Shown here one piece after another: positions 43,105 to 52,679 of a stretch of DNA of 64,000 nucleotides; the stretch's first letter is position 1; the number at the start of each line of letters is the position of its first letter. The stretch is from NCBI GenBank assembly GCA_949752795.1, contig OX457056.1, positions 201,005,654 through 201,069,653 on the forward strand, read 5' to 3'. The stretch comes from Hyperoodon ampullatus (Eukaryota > Chordata > Mammalia > Artiodactyla > Ziphiidae). Under the pieces are notes generated by a model that made no database searches, was not told the DNA's origin, and saw only the letters and a program-made list of their open reading frames with translations. Made by a program: the position numbers and the translations under genes.

Positions 43105-43345
43105 GTAATAGGCTCAACTGTGATCCCTAAAAGATATTTTGAAGTCATAACCCCCAGTACCTCAGAATGTGACCTTATTTGGAAATAAGGTCATTGCTGA
43201 TGTAGTTAATTAAGATGAGGTCATACTGGGGAAGAGTGGGCTCTTAATCTAATGGCTGGTGTCCTTATAAGAAGAGGAAAAGAGACACAGACACACAGGG
43301 AGAGCACCATAGGAGGACAGAGGCAGAGACTGGAGTGATGCGTCT
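43105..43345 (+). mobile_element. MaLR-type LTR fragment, sense
   Basis: 'tgtgatccctaaaagatattttgaag', 'gtgaccttatttggaaataagg' and 'ggtgtccttataagaagagg' are MLT1-class LTR blocks. Confidence 0.75.
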
Positions 43346-43349
43346 ACAA

Positions 43350-43720
43350 GCTATTACTGTATAGATTCCTTAAGTCATCTACTTTAGAAAGCATTTTGCT
43401 ATCCCATGCTACTCCTTTCTGTTCTCAGCATTCTTCTCCTTTTGAAAAAAGAATACACGGACTATTCAGGAGACACTGAGAAGTTCAATTTGACAGGGGT
43501 ACTATTTCCTCTCTGTCATTCTCTCTGTCGTCTAAATTCCCAGGGAAGGAAACCTGACTGGCTCAGCTGGGGTGAGTACCAACTTAGTTATGACCACTGT
43601 GGTGGGGGTGGAGGAAGGTTGCCACGTGGTACAAAATCACTGCTGGAGGCCCCTCCGTTGGAAGTAAGACAATCCATAAAATCAGTCACTATGAGCTAGG
43701 TAGACAGTCCAAAAGTTTTC
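43350..43720. other. No recognised feature
   Basis: Complex sequence; the frame at 43406-43699 has no supporting exon signal. Confidence 0.4.
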
Positions 43721-43724
43721 TACT

Positions 43725-44400
43725 AAAACTATTATTTATAATAATTCAATAAATATCCTTGTAGATATATCCTGATAAACATTATCTGATTACTTCCTTA
43801 TGATAAATTCCTAAAGGGGGAATTATTGGGTCAAGTGTATTAATATGATTAAAGTTTTAAATTCATGTTACCAAATTGCTTTCCAAAGCATTGGATTAAT
43901 TCACACTCCTACCAGCAGGATATAAATGACCATTTGATAAAACACAATTCCTTTGTCAATACTAGGTCTCATTTTTTTTAACCTTTGACAATGTGACAAA
44001 TGAAGGTGATGCCTCATTTTTATCTGTCTTTTCTCTTATAATCAAGAAAGCTCAATATTTTAATCTGCTTTTTGGATATTTTTACTTCTGTGTTTTTGAA
44101 GAGTCTAATCATATGAATTAGCCAATTTTAAATAGGGCTATTTTTTTTCGTCCTAATGGCTCATTATAGCTCTTTACATATGTAAGAAACTTACTTTTTA
44201 AGATCTATGTTGAAAATATTTCTATTTCTATTAGTATTTTTATTTTGCTTATAGAGTGGTTTTTTTTTTTTTTGGATGCCTGGTTAAGTCTAAAAAGATG
44301 CTTTTACCTAAATATGAATTGTCTGCAGATCAACTTTAATAATAGATTTTTAAAAAAATACTATGGAGACCAATAGATTAAATATTAACAAATGAATCTT
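43725..44400 (-). repeat. Old L1 ORF2 3' region, antisense
   Basis: 'gggtcaagtgtattaatatg', 'accaaattgctttccaaagc', 'cactcctaccagcaggatat' and 'catatgaattagccaatttt' are antisense L1 landmarks. Confidence 0.65.
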
Positions 44401-44464
44401 GAATACTTAATGAGTATGAAGTGCCAAGCAATTATGCAGTCATAGCAGCCTCTGTTATATTAAT

Positions 44465-45085
44465 AGCCACCATCCTCTTTTATTCACTACAATAGTTCAG
44501 CCCTTGTCTCTTCTCACCTGGATTTCTGTAACTGGCCCTAAATTGTCTCTGCCTCTAGTCTCATCAAAGCCATCTTTCATCACTGCCCCAAAATAATCCC
44601 TCTGATATACACATTTTATATCACACATCTGCTTAACCCCCTTTGATTGGTTCCAATTGCCTTCATGATAAAATCCAAACTCTTAGCACAAGGTCCTTCT
44701 TCACCTGCGTCCTACCGAATTTCTCTGGCCTTCCTTCTATCTTCATGTCACATTCAATCCAGCCACAATGGACTAATTACAGTTCTCCAAATGTACCCTC
44801 TTGCTTCACAGATCTGTAATACCTTCTGTTATTCCGTCTACATGGAACCCTCTTCCTCTCGGTCACTATTGATTAACTCTTATTCACTGTTTTAAGACTC
44901 AACCAAGTCTTTGTATGCTCTAGGAAGCCTTTCAGTCTCTCTCCTCTGTTCCTTTAGGTAGACGGCCTCTATGCTTCCACAGCATTCCATGCCTATCTCT
45001 CCCTTAAGCACTTTTGAGCGTTTGCTAGTCCGTTTCTCCCGGAAGCCTATAAATGTAGTAACAGCCTCCTCTCTCACCATAATGC
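44465..45085 (+). repeat. L2 LINE 3' part, sense
   Basis: 'cacctggatttctgtaactgg', 'catgataaaatccaaactc', 'catggaaccctcttcctctc' and 'aggaagcctttcagtctc' follow sense L2 order. Confidence 0.75.
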
Positions 45086-45141
45086 AGGGTCTTACCCAAA
45101 GCAAATATGCCACTGTCGAAGTCTTAAACAGGGATTAAACA

Positions 45142-45190
45142 ATATAGCAGAATGTCAGGACATATATAGCAGAATGTCAGGACATTAATA
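45142..45190. repeat. 22-bp tandem duplication
   Basis: The unit atagcagaatgtcaggacat occurs twice with period 22. Confidence 0.9.
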
Positions 45191-45590
45191 GCAATCATTT
45201 TAAAAGGTGGTATCATTTAGAATATTCAGTAGATTGCTTTTCTGCCCTGTGCCTTAATTTCTACATTTTTAGGTCTAAAAGAATACTATCAATCAAACAT
45301 CTTCAGAAGATAAACTAGGATAAAAGAAGACTAAGAAATCTGGTTATAAAATACTTTGATATATTAGATGCTGGTATAAAATTCCAGGAAACCTAAGAGC
45401 ATCTTATTTTCAAATATCTATAAATTGAAAGTTATTGAATAATGTAATACAGTTCATTTTTAGAGGAATAGTGTAAATGTAGTTCATTTTTACATGGGAC
45501 CCTTGATTTGAGGACACTAAGAGGAAACTCCTGACCTAGGATTTGGAGAAGATGGGAGGAGATTAAGAAGGTTATATAAACTTCAAAGTT
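45190..45590. other. No recognised feature
   Basis: AT-rich complex sequence. Confidence 0.4.
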
Positions 45591-45599
45591 GCTAAGAGA

Positions 45600-45765
45600 C
45601 CAAGATCTGTTCTCACAATAAAAAAGAAATGATAATTATGTGACATGATAAAAGTGTTAACTAACACTACAATGGCAACCATATTGCAATGTATCAAATC
45701 AACACATTGTATACCTTAAACTTACAAAATGTTGTATGGCAATAATATTTCAATTAGAAAAAGAT
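45600..45765 (+). repeat. L1 3' tail, sense
   Basis: 'cacattgtataccttaaacttac' and 'tggcaataatatttcaattag' are an L1 3' end. Confidence 0.7.
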
Positions 45766-45979
45766 TATCAATAATGTAAGAACAAACACAAAAGTACTGT
45801 GGAAATCATAACTTTATGTATAATCCTTTGTACCTCAGACATTGAGATAACTCTATTCTCCAGTATCAAAGTGATTAAAACAGCAATACTTAACTCCAAA
45901 TTGAAATAAATTTAAAAGTTTCCAATTCCTTTGCTAGACTGAAAACAACCCAAATATTCAGCAAAGTGCTGACAATTTA

Positions 45980-46310
45980 TACACCTGACAATTTATACTA
46001 TCACACTCTTAAAAGAAGAGAGAGATCTTTAGGCCCTAACATAGAAAGCAGTACAACATATTATTAAATGAGAAAAGCAACTTGCAAAATATAATCTATA
46101 TAACCTCATTTTTGTGAAAAATGTTAATATACATATTTATATTCCTATATGTACAGTTAAAAACCCAAAAGACCATCCAAAACTTAGTTGTTCTCCTGGA
46201 GTGGGGAGAAGGAGGTGGGTCATCAAGGGGACGTGAGCTCTCTACTTCATATATTTCTGTCATGTTTAAGTTTTCACAATGAGAAGGCATTAACCTTATA
46301 CAAACCAATG
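45980..46310 (+). repeat. L1ME-type 3' UTR, sense
   Basis: 'ctatataacctcatttttgtg' followed by short AT-rich and 'catgtttaagttttcacaatg' blocks resembles an old L1 3' UTR. Confidence 0.5.
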
Positions 46311-46639
46311 AGGGTATTAAATATTTCCTTTGTGGGAAAAAATTCTGAGGGCGTGGGAAAGTGCATCAAGAAACTTGTTTTACATTAGCTCTCCCTTTTC
46401 ACAGAAAAATCACCCAAGTCTGTTCTACCTCCTACAAGTTTTCCATCCCCTCAGAATTCCCTAGTCAAGTAAATGGAGAGAACCCTGTCCTCATCTCAGG
46501 GAAGAAGTCAAGATTGAAATACATGAGTCATCATGCCTTGGTTTCCTAGGACTTGACTCTGGGTCTTAAATAGACTCTGCAGCTCCCTTTCTGAATGACA
46601 AAAGAGAGAAGGACCTGCAAAGGGTACAAAGTTTCAGTT

Positions 46640-46741
46640 ATAAGATGAAAAAATTCTAATGTGCAGCATGTTGACTGTAATTAACAATACTGTATTGGAC
46701 ACTTGAAATTTGCTAAGAGAGTAGATCTTAAGTGTTCTCAC

Positions 46742-46776
<35 letters not shown>

Positions 46777-46915
46777 CGTTACCATGTGAGGTGATGAATG
46801 TATGAATTAACTTAATTGTGGTAATCATTTCACAATAGAGACATATATCAAACCGTCACATTGGACACCTTAAATATATACAATTTTCATTTGTTAATTA
46901 CACCTCAAAGCTGAG
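46640..46915 (+). repeat. L1 3' UTR, sense, with (CA)n
   Basis: 'gacacttgaaatttgctaagagagtag', 'gtgaggtgatgaatgtatg' and 'caccttaaatatatacaatt' are L1 3' UTR blocks; (CA)n at 46744-46774. This is the last L1 I can see before 59.2 kb. Confidence 0.8.
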
Positions 46916-46919
46916 GAGA

Positions 46920-47420
46920 AACAAAGAGTGAGTAAAGGACCTAAAGTTGTTTGTATGGGGGTCAAAACTGACTGAGCTCATCTCACACTAAGGAATCTCA
47001 AATAAAGATCTGGAAGATTCAAAATGGACAATAAGGTTAACGGTCAAAATATTCAAGTCAAGAGCCCTAAATCTTCTGGCCTGAATAATCCAGTAATGAA
47101 TTAATCTAATAATTCTTTGTTTTCCAGTTCCCTTTGCCAGTGTAGCTCTGGCCAGAGAGGGTTCTGAAGCAAGAGAAATAAAGATAAAGGGAAGGAAATG
47201 AAGACAGACCATTGTCTCTGGGGAGCCCTGAGGAAAGGTGATGCAGATGCTAAAGCAGATGTGACCATGTGGAAGTATGTTGGGGGCCCTTTGGGTTCCT
47301 GCATTGTGACTCAGGTGACCCTTCCTTCTTAGTAGAACAGAAGGGACAGCAGCTCCGAGATGTGAGAGCAAGAAACTTGGGCACCCTCCTGGCTTCACCG
47401 TAGGGAGGTGGCTGCCTATT
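46920..47420. other. No recognised feature
   Basis: Complex sequence. A 136-residue minus-strand frame (46988-47398) has no homology that I recognise and no splice context; likely chance. Confidence 0.4.
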
Positions 47421-47424
47421 GAAA

Positions 47425-47672
47425 TTTCATCCCTTCTTCGAAGCTCAAATTCTACCTTCTTCAGAAAACCTTCCCCAAATAAGCCTATATGAGTTATAGT
47501 CAGTTTGTAGCAATTTAATACCTTACTAAATTACATTCTTGTATTATCACCTTACTAGGTTGTAAATGTCTCTAGGGCAGAAATCCTGTTTTGGTTTTAA
47601 AAAATGTCCACAATGTCTAGTGTAGGGTTGAGAATGTAATAGGTGTTCAACAAGTAAGCATTCAATGGAAAA
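47425..47672 (+). repeat. L2 LINE 3' end, sense
   Basis: 'tctaccttcttcagaaaacc', 'gttgtaaatgtctctagggcag' and 'ggtgttcaacaagtaagc' match the L2 terminus. Confidence 0.65.
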
Positions 47673-47963
47673 GTTGAAAGGAAGAAACCATCAGGCTCCC
47701 TAAAGTTTCCTAAGCTTCTTTCTAACTTAAAGAATACTGGAGATGGTTGGGTCATATCCCTGCATTCTCAGATTAGAGGGCTGAGGTTCACCCAGTACAT
47801 GGTATATTTTTCTCTGAAGAAAGCTACCCTGAATGCAAATTAAGCCTCAAAGCCCTACAAAGGACAACCGGGAAAGCACAGTCCCTTCTAAATCCCCTTG
47901 GGGACCAGGCTTCCCTCTCGGTGTGTCTGTGTCTGTGGTGAGTGTGCATGGGTGAGGGAGGCT

Positions 47964-47993
47964 GGGTGGGGGGGGAGGGCAGAGGCGGGAGGG
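47964..47993 (+). promoter_or_regulatory. G-quadruplex-capable G-rich stretch
   Basis: Five G-runs of three or more (47964, 47968-47975, 47977, 47987, 47991) within 30 bp satisfy the usual G4 pattern. It lies about 440 bp upstream of the candidate leader ATG. Confidence 0.5.
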
Positions 47994-48192
47994 AGGAGAG
48001 AGACTCCATGCAGTGATTATGTGGAGGGGATTTGCTATGTCCCTTTCTTCCTCCCCCCACCTTCTTTCTTTGTCCTCTTTCTCCGTGTTCCTCTCTTTGT
48101 CCCCTTTTCCTCGTCCCCTTCTTCTGCATTTGTCTGGGAGGATCCTGGAGTGTTCTTTTGATCGACTCAATCTTTCTCTGGCACTTGAGTTC

Positions 48193-48199
48193 TGATTGG
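48193..48199 (-). promoter_or_regulatory. Inverted CCAAT box
   Basis: ATTGGCT within 'ctgattggctgaagg', a strong NF-Y-type core (reverse-strand AGCCAAT). It lies about 240 bp upstream of the candidate ATG. Function inferred from position only. Confidence 0.35.
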
Positions 48200-48432
48200 C
48201 TGAAGGACTTAGAGGGGGGAAAAAAACTTTAATTAAGTAGATAATCTCTTCTTTGGAAGTTTGGCAGCTCCATTTCACCTCCCCTTAACTCTGTTTGGGA
48301 TCGCTTACACACCAAGGAAGTTGGGGTTTGAGGAGAATTCCACCCCACTACCACTGAGGAGAATACTTTCCCATCTTACCTCTCAGCCTCCCAAGTTTTT
48401 AGAATTTTCTATCCTTGTCACTCCAGAGGATT

Positions 48433-48500
48433 ATGTTTCTTACGAAGCCTTCTGTGTGCATCTTTCTTTTCACCTGTGTCCTCCAACTCAGCCACACCTG
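48433..48500 (+). CDS. Candidate first coding exon (signal-peptide-like leader), partial
   Basis: The ATG at 48433 has A at -3. It encodes MFLTKPS, then a hydrophobic core VCIFLFTCVLQL, then SHT and two bases of the next codon, directly followed by GTAAGTAACC at 48501, a near-perfect splice donor (phase 2). The n-, h- and c-region order is that of a secretory signal peptide. Upstream lie an inverted CCAAT box and a G-rich stretch, and no repeat is seen. I do not recognise the protein and cannot find a convincing next exon; the frame stops at a TAA just inside the putative intron. It could be a chance frame. The next exon may lie outside the window. Confidence 0.3.
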
Positions 48501-48774
48501 GTAAGTAACCTGGACTCTTACCTGGAACTGGGAATAGGTAAATGTATGTAATCTATTGGAGAGAGCTTATTTTCATTTCCAGAATTGTTGGAAGCCTTGG
48601 GATCTCTCCTAGGAAAAAAATTGTTCCGTGGAGTAGGGCTCTTCCTAATTTATGGCCGGTTTTAGTGAATCTTTAGGACCCCACGTAATAAAGGAATGGA
48701 TGATCAGATGGGGGGAGGGGTTCTTACTTTTATAAGTTGCTGGACCACAAATATTCGAAGTCTTTTGGGGGGAA

Positions 48775-48905
48775 ATGGACAGTACCCCTTTTTACCAAAT
48801 CCTGATGTCCGCATTGTGGAGAAGAAGAAGGTGGTTCAAAGCAAGCTCTACCGTCTGCTGAATCTGATCTTTGAGGTGAAGGCTGGAGACAAAATTCAAT
48901 GGGAT
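48775..48905 (+). other. Exon-like GC-balanced patch, unidentified
   Basis: Within AT-rich DNA, this patch reads smoothly in one frame (QYPFLPNPDVRIVEKKK and onward) with exon-like codon texture, and has a possible donor GAG|GTGAAG near 48875. The upstream acceptor is poor. It could be a pseudo-exon, a fragment of a processed pseudogene or chance. Confidence 0.2.
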
Positions 48906-49489
48906 CTTATTTTGCACTTTCTGACTTTAATTTTTTTCAGAATATTCTAATTAACTGTCCATATTGACACTTCCTAGAGACTAAAAATTTGCTTGAGCTA
49001 CCGAGTTGCTAGTGGGTTAATAAACATGTTTGAAATAAACTGCTTTAGAAATCTAAACTTCTCTACAAATGTATTTAATTTATTCCATTTACACAAATTT
49101 CTAAATTGCTGAGAAAATGTATGTGAAGTGCTTTGTAAGCTATAAACCATTGCACAAATGATAGATGATATTATCATCATTTTCATTTAGCTCTTAGAAA
49201 CCGTATAAGGATCTATATATGGAAATGTTAATAAGCAAGTATGCAATAACATACAGAAGTAAGACCTGGGAGATGCATGTTGCTAAGGTGTTTGGAATTT
49301 CTCTCCAATTAAGATATAAACTCAGTTTCTCTATCAGTTCTAATTTTGCCCATCTGTGTAACCAAGATATAAATCCAATTGCTACATTAACTATTGAGAA
49401 AACAAGAATAGGAATTTCTTTGCTGAAATCAGCTTCCTATGCTAGTTAAGAATGTATTCTTATCTTTAGTGAGTATAGCCATCTTTATT

Positions 49490-49640
49490 AGAGAGTCGAA
49501 CAGAAGTATGCCAAATTAATACAGTTTGCAAGTTAATGCAATAATTTGCAACATCGCCGATTATAAACTGAACCACCGAATAACTGGTCGATTTTTAATT
49601 GGCATTTTAATTAAATATTTCATGTTTAAAAAAATCTGTC
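49490..49640. promoter_or_regulatory. Candidate conserved non-coding element
   Basis: Complex AT-rich sequence with CpGs kept in an AT-rich context (catcgccgat, accaccgaataac, ggtcgattt) and TAATTGG/TTTAATTAAA homeodomain-type cores. The texture suggests a constrained developmental enhancer; conservation itself cannot be seen here. Confidence 0.3.
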
Positions 49641-50639
49641 TTCTCTCTCCTTCATGAGAACAAAAAGACAAAAGGGAGAGCAGACTATTTCAGAGCATTT
49701 CTACTGACGTTCATGGTATTCTTCAGCTGATTCAGTATCAGCAAAAGAGAAACACGAGATTCCTTTCCCCAGTCACCAGGGCAGTGCGAAGAATTGTTCT
49801 ATAAAAAATACCTTTACTGTGTGTTCCTTCCCTGCTGGAGGGGGTCATGTTCATTTCATTCCGATACTGACACAGCCACACTGAAAGGTGGCTGGGTTGC
49901 TTGTCTGTCCAAATTCAAGTGTCTGGATTCAAAAGGAGACAAGAAAAAAAGAGATGTGAAAGAAAGTTCTAATTTAAAAACAGGGTTTAAGAACCCCTTC
50001 TCTCCTTGCCTGACTTTGAGGAGAAAATGTATAAATCTCCTGTATAATGCAATTAGATTTTAATTGCTTTTCCCCTATAAGCCCCAATTTGAATGAAACA
50101 TTTATACTTTGCCAAGAGTCTGGTTGGGTAGCATTTGAAAGTGATTTTTAAACTTCACATTAAATCTTGGTTATTCTTATAATGGAACTATCAGGGTTTT
50201 GCATAAGGTCATCCTCCCCTTTGTGCCATGCAGAGAAATTTGACCAACCGCAGCCTTTCAGAGTTTCTCTTAATACTTCATTATCAACCTTTTATGTGAG
50301 GACCTCAAAAGCATTTAACAAATATAGAACCACAATTCCTGCTTGGCTGTTCAATTGTAGGCTTTCCTGAAATTACTGTCTAAAAGAGTCCATCAGCAGA
50401 AATTCCTGGGCTTGAAAAGGAGAGAATAAAGATGACATTCACCTACAACATGCAGTTTTACTAGGTATCTCAGTGCAAGATAATTGGGTGGGAGTTGGTG
50501 GGGGGGAAGCACTCTCCACAGTTTCTTCTTGTGAGGACACTTCTGAGGATAATTTCTTTTAGTAACTTGAGAAAAATCTTTTCTCTGAATTTGTTTTTCT
50601 TAATCCTAATGGCTCCAACAAACAAACAAAACAAAAAAC

Positions 50640-50670
50640 AATAACAACAAAAAAAAAAAGAGAGAGAGAG
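50640..50670. repeat. A-rich/(GA)n tract
   Basis: A-run followed by GAGAGAGAGA. Confidence 0.8.
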
Positions 50671-52059
50671 AATGGGAACGCATGAATGCATGATACATCC
50701 AAGCAGATGGAGACAGTTGTAATGGTGGCCAGAGATAAACCAATTTGACTTTTCACTTCCAATATACTTACTTATCTGGCATGAACAGGCCTAGAACATG
50801 TTTTTCCTTAACTCTTACCTTTATTTTACTCCCAATGATGTCTCACAGTGATACTGGGTCTTGCTCAGTTCTATCCATTTCTCTCTCTCTCTGCTCCACT
50901 CAATCACCAAATCAGAAAGATGCACTGAGACATAGAGGTTAACGCTGGCTCTGCTCTCATTCTTTAACAGAGATCACTGCCTCTCCTTCTTTCCAAAGGA
51001 GTTAAATAGGGTCATTCTCTTTTCTGCAGTAGAGCAAGAATTTATCTGAAATCTCTGGGTTTTAAGGCAGCTTTTGATATACATAATTCCTTGGTTCTCT
51101 CCAGGTACATTTTTAGGGTAACCTTTCTATGGCTCTTGAAATTTCATCTGATAATGACATGCAGAACCCCTGATTAGCAAGCACTTCAATTACCATGTGT
51201 GTGTGTGGGGGGGGTTGAGTCCATGTTCTCACCAAGCATCATCTATAGTTTATTATTGTCTGCATATATGTGAAACTATTTTGCACATATATATGAACAA
51301 TAAAACACACACTCATTTAAAAATTATTGAATTCATGGTAATTTGTTATTATATTAAGTTTTTGTTGAGTTCTTCCCACTGACAGATAAAAAAAGAACAG
51401 GTGAGAATCCACTAAACTCTGTCAGATTAAAAAGGGATTCTCATCCTCACAGAGGTTGGGAATCTGCAAAGTTGGGGAAATAAAAAGTAAGGTGTGTGAA
51501 ATTGCTTTGAAATTAGGAAAATAATATGCCAATATAAAAGATTCACATACCTAATAGCTTCCCTTCTCAATAAAAAAAAGTTTATAGTCCATAAAAAAAG
51601 GCTTGGTATTCGTGGAGTAACTCGGAGGTGGATTAGGTTGGCAGCTGCACTGTAGGAAGTCCTTCTAAGGGCTTGAGACGTGATCACTGAAATTTAATTC
51701 CCATTTTGTCATTGATTTCTCAATAGTGGAGCCCTGCGTTTTTCCTTTCAGTATCTCTATATCTCTTGCCATAGATAATAATATTAATATAATAATAATT
51801 ATTATCATTTACAAAGGCTGTGAGGTCTGGGAGGAGACACTTCATTACAGCTTTTCTTACAAAACCAGTTTGTATAAATAATGAGGAGGATGCTGCGTGG
51901 TGCATCTTCATTTCTGTGTGCGTAGATGATAATATGACACAAAGAAAGATCTCCTTTTTGTGATATTATATAGAGAAAAATGGGGGTATTTTTTAAAAGG
52001 CTAGAAGAAAAGGAGTTTCTCCAAATCCTCTCTCTTCCATGGAAAGAATTTACTTTTTT

Positions 52060-52330
52060 TTTTTTCTTTTTCCCAGCTGGGACAATTGGTTTAATGCTGC
52101 TCTATATTGGGTAATGCTAATTCTTTCTCTCTGGGACTATTAATAAAATCCCTTTTTCCTGGGCTCCATTTATTCTTTTCTTTTTTTATCCAATTGATAT
52201 GATCAAATTCTCTTAATCTGCTGGCTGATTTTATTATTATTATTATAAATCAGGACATTTGCAAAGGATTTTATCTGCTCACATTTGGGTGAAATGGCTT
52301 TTTGGCTAAAAGAGTCCAAAGATTCCACCA
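52060..52330. promoter_or_regulatory. Candidate conserved non-coding element
   Basis: Contains CAGCTG, 'ggacaattgg', 'gggtaatgctaattc', 'tccaattgatatgatc' and 'ctgctggctgatttta', a dense set of homeodomain-, E-box- and SOX-like cores with an ATT repeat at about 52231-52247, and no repeat signature. Inference only. Confidence 0.25.
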
Positions 52331-52334
52331 GAAC

Positions 52335-52440
52335 TTTGCCATCTGCTCATCCTTAAAGACTTAGTTCAGGTAGTCCCTCCTCCACGAAGTCTTCCCAGGT
52401 TAAATTAGCTACCTCTGTTCTCTGCTCCCCTTTTTCACAT
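52335..52440 (+). repeat. L2 fragment, sense
   Basis: 'tgctcatccttaaagacttag' and 'ctcctccacgaagtcttccc' match L2 3' sequence. Confidence 0.6.
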
Positions 52441-52569
52441 TTTGTAGTTTAAAAGTAAAAAGTTGCCTGGTTTACTGAAGTTCTTACTGCTATATAGCTA
52501 TAGACCCCTGAGAAAGGGTAACTTATGATTAGCTTTGGCTCCGCCCCATATCCTGGGACACAATCTATA

Positions 52570-52672
52570 CTCAGGAATAATAATATTGTGAACCAACATT
52601 TAGTGAGCGTTCACTATGTAACTCGGCCAAAGACACACAGCTTGTCAGTAGTGAGATACTGGACCATGCTCC
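52570..52672 (-). repeat. MIR fragment with internal deletion, antisense
   Basis: 'catttagtgagcgttcactatgta' joins directly to 'ccaaagacacacagcttgtcag'; the MIR middle is missing. Confidence 0.5.
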
Positions 52673-52679
52673 TTCATTC

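Larger units (their letters stand above)
48910..52030. other. About 3 kb single-copy region, no SINE or L1
   Basis: No named repeat apart from short simple tracts (50640-50670 and a GT/G run near 51198-51214). Many ATTA/TAAT cores. No secure exon. Read as intron or intergenic DNA downstream of the candidate leader exon. Confidence 0.4.

Noticed and set aside
42599..43117. 172-residue minus-strand open frame
   Set aside because: Mostly the complement of a short CHR-2-like SINE with its A-run tail.
46988..47398. 136-residue minus-strand frame
   Set aside because: No recognisable domain, no repeat either, but no exon signals; length is within chance for this composition.
47847..48278. 143- and 101-residue minus-strand frames upstream of the candidate exon
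   Set aside because: Low-complexity K/R/E/G and P/S composition from the purine/pyrimidine-rich stretch; no family recognised and no splice sites.
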